Made by a program: the position numbers and the translations under genes
Shown: positions 1 to 7,922 of the stretch, piece by piece
How positions within the stretch are numbered: position 1 is the first letter of the stretch
Layout of the letters: every line of letters begins with the position of its first letter
Notes under the pieces: generated by a model
The model's database searches: none
Seen by the model: only the letters and a program-made list of their open reading frames with translations
Told to the model about the DNA's origin: nothing
Source of the DNA: JAJYSO01 sp964451785
GTDB taxonomy: Bacteria; Bacteroidota; Bacteroidia; Flavobacteriales; Flavobacteriaceae
NCBI GenBank assembly: GCA_964451785.1
Contig: CAYVJG010000027.1
Span: forward strand, 1-42,368
Length of the DNA: 42,368 bases
Direction of reading: 5' to 3'

Positions 1-34
1 AACAATCTTTTCATAACTTTATATTTTATTTATA

Positions 35-169
35 TCAACAATCTATTTCTTGAGGATTTCCATTTTCATCAAGACTGACTTCTGACAAGTTTTCTAAACT
101 CCCATCGGTTCCTACATCAAACTTCATCAGGTGAAAGCCGACTTCATTAAAATCTTTTGTGCCGTCTAA
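35..169 (-). pseudogene. C-terminal fragment of an unknown gene, cut off by a repeat element
   Basis: Reading leftward there is an open frame of about 44 codons ending with TGA at 35-37. It reads like coding sequence (acidic, DFNEVGFHLMKFDVG then DENGNPQEIDC) and has no start codon. The frame runs straight into the TACC end of the inverted-repeat element at 170 and meets a stop a few codons inside it. The simplest reading is the tail of a gene interrupted by that insertion. I do not recognise the family. The acidic tail ending in Cys could belong to a secreted protein or lipoprotein, but that is a guess. Confidence 0.5.
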
Positions 170-296
170 TACCGTATGGATAAATTAAATAGTCCAATTT
201 CGACTTTGTCTCATTGTACTAGTAATTTATGGCCCACGGTATTATACCTACAAAAGATATTATAAATCGGGCTAAAAAATAATTCTAATTGGTATA
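170..296 (+). repeat. MITE-like inverted-repeat element, copy A (127 bp)
   Basis: The element begins TACCGTATGGATAAATTA and ends CTAATTGGTATA. Its two ends form imperfect terminal inverted repeats that share TACC, TTA and AGYCCRATTT. It is nearly identical to the 127 bp copy at 788-914 and to the outer arms of 5301-5590. It carries no reading frame. A second, opposite-facing TACCGTATGGATAAAT end lies at 447-474, so 170-474 may instead be one larger element with long inverted ends. Confidence 0.75.
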
Positions 297-327
297 ATAA
301 GGTTTGATCATTTACCACTATTATTTT

Positions 328-379
328 ACTAAGGTAATAAAGTTTTCCATCTGGGTTCCTTGAACCTTATTACTTTAGT
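328..379. repeat. Inverted repeat (17 bp arms, 18 nt loop)
   Basis: ACTAAGGTAATAAAGTT at 328-344 pairs with AACCTTATTACTTTAGT at 363-379, 15 of 17 positions. It lies between copy A and the inverted end at 447-474, so it may be the core of the larger element. It has no adjacent gene to terminate. Confidence 0.5.
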
Positions 380-446
380 AATCCACAAACAGCACTCAAC
401 TATAGACCTTATTCCCTTATGAATCTGTTTGAATATTATTCAAGGA

Positions 447-474
447 ACGACTATATGATTTATCCATACGGTAT
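447..474 (-). repeat. Inverted TACCGTATGG terminal sequence of the MITE-like family
   Basis: Read leftward this is TACCGTATGGATAAAT followed by CATATAGTC, matching the left end of copy A (16 identical bases, then a near match) in opposite orientation. Confidence 0.6.
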
Positions 475-498
475 TTACTAAAAATCAAACCTATATGA

Positions 499-526
499 GC
501 GATCACTGAGTGAAGTCGAAGTGAAC
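499..526. repeat. Degenerate dispersed repeat (GCGATCAC..GAAGTC.AAGTGAA)
   Basis: This stretch resembles 1137-1163: both read GCGATCAC, a short variable part, AGTC, then AAGTGAA, and both are followed by a loose GCTAAAGGCAAA-type tract. It is probably a short intergenic repeat of the genome; function unknown. Confidence 0.4.
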
Positions 527-563
527 TTTTGAAGACTCTCCCCTGCCCAAAGGCAAATAACTA

Positions 564-701
564 ATGGCTAAAGGGAGTTTGTATCGCTACAAATCTGTTA
601 TTTATCAAGTTGATGAAGGTTTTCACTCCACCTTTGTCAAAATCATTGCCGGTTCATCCTCTTGTGGAAAAGGAGGAGCTACATGGCCGAAACCCAAATA
701 G
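564..701 (+). CDS. Possible 45-residue hypothetical ORF (weak)
   Basis: ATG at 564 opens a 45-codon frame (MAKGSLYRYKSVIYQVDE to GGATWPKPK) ending TAG at 699-701. The composition is protein-like and contains no low-complexity run, but the ORF lies in a repeat-rich non-coding stretch without a clear promoter, and its start lies in a GGCTAAAGG repeat-like tract. It may be a relic of a longer gene. I do not recognise it. Confidence 0.2.
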   Translation: MAKGSLYRYKSVIYQVDEGFHSTFVKIIAGSSSCGKGGATWPKPK

Positions 702-787
702 AGCTTGTATTTAGGTTTCTAAAATAATTGCACATTCTTATAGTGCGAATAATCTTACTATAATGTGATTGCACTCATTAATTGTAA

Positions 788-914
788 TACCGTATGGATA
801 AATTAACTAGTCCAATTTCAACTTTGTCTCATTGTACTAGTAATTTATGGCCCACGGTATTATACCTACAAAAGATATTATAAATCGGACTAAAAAATAA
901 TCCTAATTGGTATA
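788..914 (+). repeat. MITE-like inverted-repeat element, copy B (127 bp)
   Basis: Same length as copy A at 170-296 and identical to it except for a few scattered bases, including both ends. Its right end supplies the last codons and the stop of the small leftward ORF at 903-1010. Confidence 0.75.
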
Positions 915-1010
915 ATATGCAAAAGCACCGATTACAGCTCCTATAGTAAGTCCGTAATAAAAAGCATATCTGTACCATTTTTTATCGGAAGTAGAAATAT
1001 TTTTTTTCAT
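903..1010 (-). pseudogene. 35-residue N-terminal gene fragment ending inside a repeat
   Basis: ATG at 1010 begins MKKNISTSDKKWYRY followed by a hydrophobic segment (about residues 16-33, AFYYGLTIGAVIGAFAYY), so the product would be a single-pass membrane peptide. The last residues and the TAG stop come from copy B of the repeat, so the original gene was probably longer. It and the fragment at 35-169 lie on the same strand in the order expected for the two halves of one gene, but nothing else links them. Confidence 0.4.
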
Positions 1011-1136
1011 TGAATTTTTTCTTAATACTAAAACGTGTACGTAAATTTACATGAATTCTATCATAATTAAAATTTTTTGGATATTTATTCACAAATATAG
1101 ATTTTACCCATGGACAGTCACTGCACCTGTCAAAGT

Positions 1137-1163
1137 GCGATCACCGATCGGAGTCAAAGTGAA
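1137..1163. repeat. Degenerate dispersed repeat, second copy
   Basis: GCGATCACCGATCGGAGTC then AAAGTGAA; compare 499-526. It is followed by a GCTAAAGGCAAAAGCAAAAA tract. It lies just downstream of the leftward flavoprotein gene and may be a 3' intergenic repeat. Confidence 0.4.
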
Positions 1164-1253
1164 TATTTGAAGATTCGCTTTAGCTAAAGGCAAAAGCAAA
1201 AAACTAAGAGTTAAAGGCAGCGAAGCCGTATGTTCCGCACCATTATTTCTACA

Positions 1254-2483
1254 TTAGTCTTTGGGGTTAAGCTCAGCTTTCAAATCTTGTGCAATCAGCC
1301 AGCCTTCACTCCAGCAGGCCTGAAAATTAAATCCTCCGGTTACAGCATCTATATCCAAAACTTCTCCGGCCATATAAAAATTAGTTAAGCTACGCACACG
1401 CATACTTCTAAAGTCAATTTGAGGTAATGCCACGCCTCCAGCCGTCACAAACTCTTCCTTAAATGTGCTTTTCCCATTGACAACAAATTCCATTTGCGTC
1501 AAGCTTTGTGCTAATTTCTGTAAATTTTTCTTGTTCAAATTAGCCAATTGTTGTTGTGCGTCGAGCTTTAAAAAGGTGAGTAAATGTTGCCAAAAGCGCT
1601 GTGTCAAATTAAACAACTTAACCGTCCCCAACTGCTGTTTGCCATGTGCTGTTTTATAGGCAGTCAACACGGCCATAGCTTCCTCAAAGGTATGATTAAT
1701 AAAGTTGACTTGAATTGGAAATCTATAGCCCAAATCGGCCAATTCACGCGCACACCAGGCTGATAATTTCAACACTGCAGGTCCACTCAACCCCCAATGT
1801 GTAATGAGCAAAGGCCCATATTCTTCAGCTTTTAAGTCGGGAATTTTTACTGAAGCCTGAGCAAAGCTCGTCCCCATTAACCCGTCTAAAAGTTGATGTT
1901 GAATATTAAAGGTAAACAACGAAGGCACCAGTGGCACCAGTTCTAAATTAAGCGGCGCTAGCAATTTATAAGCTTTCGGAGAACTCCCGGTGCAAAACAC
2001 CACATAATCGGCTGTAATTTCTTCGGTTTTGGTCACAATTTTCCAGTGGCCACCTTGTTGTTTAAGAGCTGTAACTGCCGATTGAGTTTGGAGAACAACT
2101 CCATTTTTCAAAGCTTCGCGCTCTAGAATATCAATAACACTCTGCGCTGAATCAGTCACCGGAAACACGCGATTATCCGCTTCCACTTTAAGTTCAAGCC
2201 CCCGCTCTTCAAACCAAGCCATCGTATCACCCGGCTGAAAACGCGTAAAACAACTGCGCAAAGCTTTATGTCCGCGCGGATAAAAACCGACGAGTTCACG
2301 TGGATCAAAACAGGCATGAGTCACATTACAACGCCCACCACCTGAAATTTTTACTTTCTGCAAACCGGTTTTAGCTTGCTCTAAAATCAGAATTTCGGCA
2401 TGGACATCGGTGAGGTTAGCCGCCGTAAAATAACCTGCCGCTCCACCGCCAATAATGACAATTTTTTTCTTCTGTGCACCCAT
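1254..2483 (-). CDS. HI0933/YhiN-family NAD(P)/FAD-dependent oxidoreductase
   Basis: A 409-residue flavoprotein. The N terminus carries the FAD dinucleotide fold (IVIIGGGAAGYFTAAN, about residues 9-24), an acidic end of the second strand (ILILEQ), and the KISGGGRCN motif near residue 45 that is typical of the HI0933/YhiN group. The C terminus has the second FAD contact (YMAGEVLDIDAVTGGFN, about 370-387). Full length for the family. The cellular substrate of this family is not established; a link to modified-nucleoside or quinone chemistry has been suggested only indirectly. It ends 12 bp after upp on the same strand, so the two may be co-transcribed. ATG start at 2483. Confidence 0.85.
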   Translation of the reverse strand: MGAQKKKIVIIGGGAAGYFTAANLTDVHAEILILEQAKTGLQKVKISGGGRCNVTHACFDPRELVGFYPRGHKALRSCFTRFQPGDTMAWFEERGLELKVEADNRVFPVTDSAQSVIDILEREALKNGVVLQTQSAVTALKQQGGHWKIVTKTEEITADYVVFCTGSSPKAYKLLAPLNLELVPLVPSLFTFNIQHQLLDGLMGTSFAQASVKIPDLKAEEYGPLLITHWGLSGPAVLKLSAWCARELADLGYRFPIQVNFINHTFEEAMAVLTAYKTAHGKQQLGTVKLFNLTQRFWQHLLTFLKLDAQQQLANLNKKNLQKLAQSLTQMEFVVNGKSTFKEEFVTAGGVALPQIDFRSMRVRSLTNFYMAGEVLDIDAVTGGFNFQACWSEGWLIAQDLKAELNPKD

Positions 2484-2495
2484 TACAACACCCTT

Positions 2496-3146
2496 TTAGT
2501 GTTGTAACTTTTGCCCAAAACTCAAATCACCGGCATCACCTAATCCTGGTGTGATATAGCCTTTATTGGTCAAGGCCGGGTCGACAACGCCTATCCACAA
2601 ATAAGCTTCAGGATAATTTTTTTGAATAAGCTGCACCCCTTCCTCGCTGGCTATAGTGGCTACAATGTGTAGCTGTGACGGGGTACCATTAGTCAACAAG
2701 TCTTTAATCGCTTCGAGCAATGATGCGCCAGTAGCCAACATCGGATCGGCAACAATCAACGGGCGATTGGTCAAATCAGGACAAGTCAAATAATCTTGTT
2801 TGATACTAAAATAATCATTCGCCTCGTGTTTGCGGTAAGCGGCCACAAAACCACAATCCGCTTGATCTAAATAATTTAAAACTCCCTGAAATAAAGGAAC
2901 CCCTGCACGTAAAATAGTGGTCAAAACCGGTTGAACTGCTATTTTTTTTGACTGCACTTTAGCTAAAGGTGTCGTGATTTCTACGGGAACTTGTTCTAAA
3001 TACTTACTGATTTCTAAAGCTGCCACCTCTCCTACACGTTCAATATTACGTCGAAAACGCAAGCGATCTTTTTGAATTTCTACATCGCGCAATTCATTAA
3101 TCCATTGGTTAACAAGGGGGTATTCTTCAGATAAAATAGTCAGCAT
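2496..3146 (-). CDS. upp: Uracil phosphoribosyltransferase
   Basis: A 216-residue cytosolic enzyme of pyrimidine salvage that makes UMP from uracil and PRPP. The PRPP-binding loop is clear (LIVADPMLATGASL, about residues 131-144), as are TTILRAG in the middle and the C-terminal GDAGD element of the uracil-binding region. I chose the ATG at 3146 (MLTILSEEYP) over an in-frame TTG two codons upstream. A TATTTTTG box at 3176-3183 is a candidate -7 element. The flavoprotein gene follows 12 bp downstream. Confidence 0.93.
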   Translation of the reverse strand: MLTILSEEYPLVNQWINELRDVEIQKDRLRFRRNIERVGEVAALEISKYLEQVPVEITTPLAKVQSKKIAVQPVLTTILRAGVPLFQGVLNYLDQADCGFVAAYRKHEANDYFSIKQDYLTCPDLTNRPLIVADPMLATGASLLEAIKDLLTNGTPSQLHIVATIASEEGVQLIQKNYPEAYLWIGVVDPALTNKGYITPGLGDAGDLSFGQKLQH

Positions 3147-3175
3147 AATCAATTTCTTTAGCGTAAAACCGAAGC

Positions 3176-3183
3176 CAAAAATA
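3176..3183 (-). promoter_or_regulatory. Candidate -7 box of the upp promoter
   Basis: TATTTTTG (leftward) fits the Bacteroidota TAnnTTTG consensus and lies 30 bp before the upp ATG. No well-spaced -33 TTG is visible, so this is tentative. The rest of 3147-3439, between the divergent upp and RidA genes, shows no gene. Confidence 0.4.
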
Positions 3184-3439
3184 CGATTTTTTCATTCAAT
3201 TATAGAGGTTCTAAATTTGTGTCTTTTGATTAAAGTAGGTTACATCCGTTTACTCACCAAATTTTTTAAACGATTTTTCAAGTATTCTCATGAGAAATTA
3301 CGACTTTTATAACGAAGAGCTAAAATCTTTTGGAATGGTAAAAAAATCGAACGGCTTTTAGTTCTAATCGGATTCGTTTTTGAACCAAGATTAAAGCATT
3401 TAACTCTTTCAGAACTACAACAACCACTTAATTCAACTT

Positions 3440-3868
3440 ATGAAAGGAAAAGTTATAGCCGGCAAGGCTACCCCGCGCGGAAAATACCCTCACGTCAAGC
3501 GCGTGGGCGATTTTATATTTGTATCAGGCACCAGTTCACGCCGAGCAGACAACAGCTTTGAAGGCGTTGACGTCGATGAAATGGGCACCACCAGCCTCGA
3601 CATTAAAGCACAAACGCAAGCCGTTTTTAAAAACATCAATTCGATTTTAGCCGAAGAAGGCGCTGACCTCAGTCATGTTGTTGATGTCACTACTTTTTTA
3701 GTCAACATGAATGATTTTAAAGGTTACAATGAAGTGTATGGAGAACTTTTTGACTATGAAACCGGTCCGACACGCACCACTGTTGCCGTGCATCAACTTC
3801 CTCACCCACACTTGCTGATTGAAGTCAAAGTTATCGCTTACAAAAAACAAGTTTATGCAACGCATTAA
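3440..3868 (+). CDS. RidA-family protein, probable 2-aminomuconate deaminase
   Basis: A 142-residue Rid/YjgF-fold protein. The opening GKATPRGKYPHVKRVGDFIF, then VSGTSSRR, is the signature of the branch acting as 2-aminomuconate deaminase in tryptophan (kynurenine) and aminophenol degradation rather than general RidA. The C terminus holds TTVAVHQLPHPHLLIEV, the usual trimer-interface region. The stop overlaps the start of the aldehyde dehydrogenase by 14 bp. That enzyme would make 2-aminomuconate from its semialdehyde, giving two consecutive steps. Substrate assignment rests on motif and neighbour. Confidence 0.8.
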   Translation: MKGKVIAGKATPRGKYPHVKRVGDFIFVSGTSSRRADNSFEGVDVDEMGTTSLDIKAQTQAVFKNINSILAEEGADLSHVVDVTTFLVNMNDFKGYNEVYGELFDYETGPTRTTVAVHQLPHPHLLIEVKVIAYKKQVYATH

Positions 3869-5300
3869 AAATTACATAAACGGCGAACTTTGCGATCCTG
3901 CCTCCCAACAATGGATTGACAATTACAACCCGGCTACCGGTGAAGTCTATAGCCAAATTGCCAACAGTAACCAAAAAGATATCGACGCCGCCGTGAATGC
4001 CGCCGAAAAGGCATTTCCCGCTTGGGCCAACACCAGCATTGACAAGCGCAGCCAATGGCTTATGGCTATAGCTGATGAGCTCGAAAATCAACTAGTTGAA
4101 TTGGCGCAAGCCGAATCAGCTGACAATGGCAAACCTTTATCCTTGGCTTTAGCTGTCGATATTCCTCGAGCGGTGAGTAATTTCAGATTTTATGCCCATG
4201 CCATCACCCAATTTTCTAGCCAAGCACACGAAAGTGTAGGCAAAAACACCATCAATTACACCTTGCGCAAGCCTTTGGGAATCGTCGGTTGTATTTCACC
4301 GTGGAATTTGCCGCTCTATCTGTTTACCTGGAAGATAGCACCGGCTTTAGCAGCTGGCAATTGTGTGATTGCTAAACCCAGTGAAGTAACGCCAATGACA
4401 GCCTATTTACTGAGTGAGATTTGTCAAAAAATAGGTTTTCCTAAAGGCGTTTTAAACATTGTACACGGTTTAGGCACTTCAGCAGGCGAAGCTATTGTTA
4501 CACACCCTAAAGTCAAGGCGATTTCGTTTACCGGCGGCACCAAAACCGGCGCTCATATTTCGGCCATAGCGGCACCGCATTTTAAAAAACTATCTCTCGA
4601 GCTCGGCGGAAAAAATCCGAATCTCATTTTTGCGGATTGCGATTATGAAAAAATGCTCAAAACTACCGTCAAATCATCATTTGCCAATCAAGGGCAAATT
4701 TGTTTGTGTGGATCGCGGATTTTTGTAGAAGAATCTATTTATGAGCAATTCAAAATCGATTTTATCGAGGCTACAAAACAATTAAAAGTAGGGCCGCCAC
4801 ATCAGGCAGATAGCGATTTGGGTGCTCTGGTTTCAAAAGCACATTTTGAAAAAGTAAAAACTTACCTCAACAATTTAGACAAACAAGGCGCTAAATTATT
4901 ATTGGGCGGTGAAGAAGTAAGTGTTAAAGGCTATGAAAAAGGCTATTACTTGGCACCGACCATTATTGAAGTCAGCTCCAATCAATGTCGATTAAATCAA
5001 GAGGAAATTTTTGGTCCGGTAGTTACTATCATGCCGTTCAAAACGGAAGCCGAAGCCCTAGCCATGGCCAACGATGTGCGCTATGGCTTATCCTCTACGC
5101 TATGGACTAAAGATATCAATCGGGTTATGCGCGTCAGCAACCAGCTGGAAGCCGGCATTGTCTGGGTCAACACCTGGTTAAATCGCGATTTACGCACCCC
5201 TTTTGGCGGCACTAAAGACAGCGGCGTAGGACGTGAAGGTGGCTTTAATGCGCTCAATTTCTTTACAGAACCCAAAAATGTATGTATTCAATACGACTGA
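3855..5300 (+). CDS. Aldehyde dehydrogenase, probable 2-aminomuconic / 2-hydroxymuconic semialdehyde dehydrogenase
   Basis: A 481-residue NAD-dependent aldehyde dehydrogenase. Visible are the NAD-fold segment GCISPWNLPLYLFTWKIAPALA, general base Glu in LELGGKNPN, and nucleophile Cys in NQGQICLCGSR. DIPRAVSNFRFYA near residue 105 matches the ALDH8/semialdehyde branch. I start at the ATG at 3855 (MQRIKNYINGE), not the upstream in-frame codon at 3819, because the family begins here and the frame overlaps RidA by only 14 bp. Likely role: oxidation of 2-aminomuconate semialdehyde in tryptophan breakdown, upstream of the RidA deaminase. The stop TGA touches the repeat element at 5301. Confidence 0.88.
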   Translation: MQRIKNYINGELCDPASQQWIDNYNPATGEVYSQIANSNQKDIDAAVNAAEKAFPAWANTSIDKRSQWLMAIADELENQLVELAQAESADNGKPLSLALAVDIPRAVSNFRFYAHAITQFSSQAHESVGKNTINYTLRKPLGIVGCISPWNLPLYLFTWKIAPALAAGNCVIAKPSEVTPMTAYLLSEICQKIGFPKGVLNIVHGLGTSAGEAIVTHPKVKAISFTGGTKTGAHISAIAAPHFKKLSLELGGKNPNLIFADCDYEKMLKTTVKSSFANQGQICLCGSRIFVEESIYEQFKIDFIEATKQLKVGPPHQADSDLGALVSKAHFEKVKTYLNNLDKQGAKLLLGGEEVSVKGYEKGYYLAPTIIEVSSNQCRLNQEEIFGPVVTIMPFKTEAEALAMANDVRYGLSSTLWTKDINRVMRVSNQLEAGIVWVNTWLNRDLRTPFGGTKDSGVGREGGFNALNFFTEPKNVCIQYD

Positions 5301-5590
5301 TACCGTATGGATAAATTATATAGTCCAATTTCGACAGCAGTCTCATTGTACTATTAATACCAATTATACATACAAAATAGCCCAATATTTATGCCGAAAT
5401 TTCAAATCTCTGCGTTAAAAATACTCGCCATAGCTAAGGCTATGTCTGCGTTTTTTGCCTTGACCTTTAAAATTTATCCTATAAATCTTCGGACTATTTA
5501 TAGGATAAAATTGGTATAATTTATTACCCAAGGTATTATGCCTGCAAAAAATATTATAAATCGGTCTAAAAAATAATTCTAATTGGTATA
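5301..5590 (+). repeat. MITE-like element, copy C, interrupted by a second element
   Basis: The left arm (5301-5357) matches copies A and B from TACCGTATGG through TCTCATTGTACTA. The right arm (about 5519-5590) matches their right halves, through TCTAATTGGTATA. The two arms are separated by a second TACC-ended element at 5358-5518. The element starts immediately after the TGA of the aldehyde dehydrogenase. Confidence 0.75.
5358..5518 (+). repeat. Nested TACC-ended inverted-repeat element
   Basis: It begins TACCAATTATACATACAAAATAGCCC and its right end, read leftward, is TATACCAATTTTATCC then ATAAATAGTCC, giving terminal inverted repeats of the same general type. It is inserted inside copy C. 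The core differs from copies A/B and contains short self-complementary parts. No reading frame. Confidence 0.6.
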
Positions 5591-5604
5591 ATTTAATTTC
5601 CCAT

Positions 5605-5633
5605 AAAGCGCTATCATATGGTGGCGCTTTTTT
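5605..5633 (+). terminator. Stem-loop terminator between convergent genes
   Basis: AAAGCGC and GCGCTTTTTT flank a 12 nt loop, with a T run on the right. It lies between the rightward aldehyde dehydrogenase and the leftward BrkB gene, separated from the former by the repeat. Confidence 0.55.
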
Positions 5634-6600
5634 AGGATTTATCAGGAATATTTTGTGCCAGCTCTTTTAAAATCTCACGTTGTTCTTGTAATTGATTTTT
5701 CTGCGCTTTCAAATCGCGTATTGCTTGTACAAAAGCCGGTTCGCCAAATCTATTCGGCTCTACTTTTTCACCTTTATAACGCGCGTATTGTACCGTAAAT
5801 TCAGCGCCGAAAAATACCACTAAGCCCGCATAATAAATCCATACCATCAGCAATAAAATAGAAGATGCTCCGCCAAAAATAGAAGTCGGATTGGTGATCG
5901 AAAAATATAGGCTAATGCCATATACGGCTAAAAGAAAAAGGGCTGCCGTCACTAAACCACCAACAAAAGTAACCTTCCACCCGACTTTAATATCGGGTAA
6001 CACTTTAAAGACAACGCTAAACAAAACACTGGTCAACAAAAGGGAAATGGCAAAATTGAGCAATCTGATAGCATGTAATGAAAATTGTGGGGCAAAATCG
6101 GCTATATAACTTCCTAAAGAAGTAATCACTGCCGTCAAAGCAACCGACAACAAGAGTAAGATACCAATAATCAAAACCATTCCCAACGAAAAACCACGAT
6201 CGATCAGCAACATGACAAAATTTGATTTTTTCTCACGTATGCCCCAAATTCGATTCATCGCTTTTTTAAGTTGAATAAAGGCTCCCGTAGCACCAAACAA
6301 CAAGACCCCTACACCTATAATTAGTGCTAATGTAGAATCTTGTTGCAAACTGATATTAGATACAATTTGATTAACCCCTGAAGCGGTATCTTCACCGATA
6401 AACTGTCCTAAACGCCAAATAAGTTCTTCTTTAACTTGTGTCCGGTCATAAAAATACCCTCCTATGGCAATAACAATAACCATAAAGGAGGGCAATGAAA
6501 ATAAGGTGTAATAGGCAATCACCGCGCTTTGCTGAAAGGGATTGTGTTTCAACCAAGTGATGCAAGTTTGTCGTATTACTTCTTTATAATTTTTAAGCAT
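5632..6600 (-). CDS. YihY/BrkB-family inner-membrane protein
   Basis: A 322-residue integral membrane protein with about six hydrophobic segments (near residues 32-50, 92-108, 135-160, 180-200, 213-235, 243-265). Family marks are the N-terminal AVIAYYTLFSLPSFMVI, the LIIGVGVLLFGATGAF segment, and the late SIFGGASSILLLMVWIYYAGLVVFFGAEF. The C-terminal 50 residues are charged and probably cytosolic. Often annotated as ribonuclease BN or virulence factor BrkB; its transport role is not established and true RNase BN is a different protein. It lies 60 bp downstream of proline dehydrogenase on the same strand. Confidence 0.85.
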   Translation of the reverse strand: MLKNYKEVIRQTCITWLKHNPFQQSAVIAYYTLFSLPSFMVIVIAIGGYFYDRTQVKEELIWRLGQFIGEDTASGVNQIVSNISLQQDSTLALIIGVGVLLFGATGAFIQLKKAMNRIWGIREKKSNFVMLLIDRGFSLGMVLIIGILLLLSVALTAVITSLGSYIADFAPQFSLHAIRLLNFAISLLLTSVLFSVVFKVLPDIKVGWKVTFVGGLVTAALFLLAVYGISLYFSITNPTSIFGGASSILLLMVWIYYAGLVVFFGAEFTVQYARYKGEKVEPNRFGEPAFVQAIRDLKAQKNQLQEQREILKELAQNIPDKS

Positions 6601-6660
6601 TAAAAGGAAACTTCATAGTTTCTCTCAAAGTTATCCTTTTTAAAGCAGAAAACCCAATTT

Positions 6661-7854
6661 CTACTTCACGCGTTTAACATAAGTTCCTTCGCGTCTATTT
6701 TTTTCTTCTTGCAGTAAGGCGAGCTCACGGCCAGTTTGTCCTTTTACAGAAGTATTTTCGCGAGCGCGTCTAATCAAATAAGGAATCACCTCTTCTACTT
6801 TTCCAAAAGGAATAAATTTAGCTGAGTTATATCCGTGCAAGGCTAAGTTAAACGTGATGTTGTCACTCATGCCATACAATTGACTAAACCAAATGCGATC
6901 GTCATTTTTAGCATAGCCCATTTCATCGATAAATTGCATCGCCATATACGAGCTGACCTCGTTATGTGTACCAATATAAATGGCAATGTCTTCAATGTTT
7001 TGCAAACAATAGTGCAACACGGCATTATAATTTACATCGGTAGCTTCTTTATCTTCGCAAATCGGCGTTGGGTAACCCATCTGTAAGGCACGGGCGTTTT
7101 CTTTTTCCATATAAGCGCCGCGGACAATTTTCATTCCTACTTTAAAGCCTTGTTCTACCGCGCGTTTATGAATATCTTTAATGTATTGCAGACGATCCCA
7201 GCGGTAACATTGAGCGGTGTTATAAACCACTGCGCGTTCTTTGTTGTACTTGGTCATCATCTTTTCGACTAAGTTATCGGCAGCAATTTGAATCCATGAT
7301 TCCTCAGCATCAACTAATAGGCGTAAATTGAGATCGTACACTTTTTTACAAATCGTATCTAAGCGTTCTTCAATGTTATCCCAAGCTTGTTGTTCGTCGG
7401 CATTTAAGGATTCTCCATTGTTAACTTTAGTCCATACCTCAAAATTTCCAATGGCCGAAGGTTTGACCACCACATAGGGTATTTCTTTGTGTTTAGCAGC
7501 AAAATTAGCAATAATCATTTGGTTTTCAACATCCTTATCAAAGGCTGCTTCACCTTTTTCGCGCACTTCACTAGCAAAATCAAAGACGGTAAAAACATTC
7601 ATGGTATGAATTTTTTTGACCACATCTAAGCTTTCTTCTTTTGTCTCGCCGCTGCAAAATTGTTCGAAAATTGTATTTTTAATTAATCCTGTCACCGGTA
7701 GTTTTAACTTTAAACAAAAATTAGTCAGCTTGGTGCCTATATCTACCAACCAAGACCGACTCATCATCTTAAAAATAAAGATGGATTTGTTAAGCTCCTT
7801 ATCACTTTTTAAAGCGAAAGCGTGCTTTGTGTCATTAAAAATCTTTTTCTCCAT
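6661..7854 (-). CDS. Proline dehydrogenase (monofunctional)
   Basis: A 397-residue FAD enzyme that oxidises proline to pyrroline-5-carboxylate and feeds electrons to the quinone pool. The beta/alpha-barrel marks are present: LRLLVDAEESWIQ, YNTAQCYRWDR, MKIVRGAYMEKE (flavin-binding Arg), FSQLYGMSD and the C-terminal VIPYLIRRARENTS that contacts proline. No P5C dehydrogenase domain is fused, as is usual in Bacteroidota. It is divergent from aroB with only 68 bp between the starts; both promoters must lie there, but I see no convincing TAnnTTTG box. Confidence 0.92.
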   Translation of the reverse strand: MEKKIFNDTKHAFALKSDKELNKSIFIFKMMSRSWLVDIGTKLTNFCLKLKLPVTGLIKNTIFEQFCSGETKEESLDVVKKIHTMNVFTVFDFASEVREKGEAAFDKDVENQMIIANFAAKHKEIPYVVVKPSAIGNFEVWTKVNNGESLNADEQQAWDNIEERLDTICKKVYDLNLRLLVDAEESWIQIAADNLVEKMMTKYNKERAVVYNTAQCYRWDRLQYIKDIHKRAVEQGFKVGMKIVRGAYMEKENARALQMGYPTPICEDKEATDVNYNAVLHYCLQNIEDIAIYIGTHNEVSSYMAMQFIDEMGYAKNDDRIWFSQLYGMSDNITFNLALHGYNSAKFIPFGKVEEVIPYLIRRARENTSVKGQTGRELALLQEEKNRREGTYVKRVK

Positions 7855-7922
7855 TAACTTTGCAATTTTATTTTAAGGATTAGAAAGATTAACTTAAATT
7901 TAATCTTCATAAACAGGTCAAT

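Noticed and set aside
5632..6600. Ribonuclease BN
   Set aside because: The name is a historical misassignment for the YihY/BrkB family; the protein is a membrane protein without nuclease motifs.
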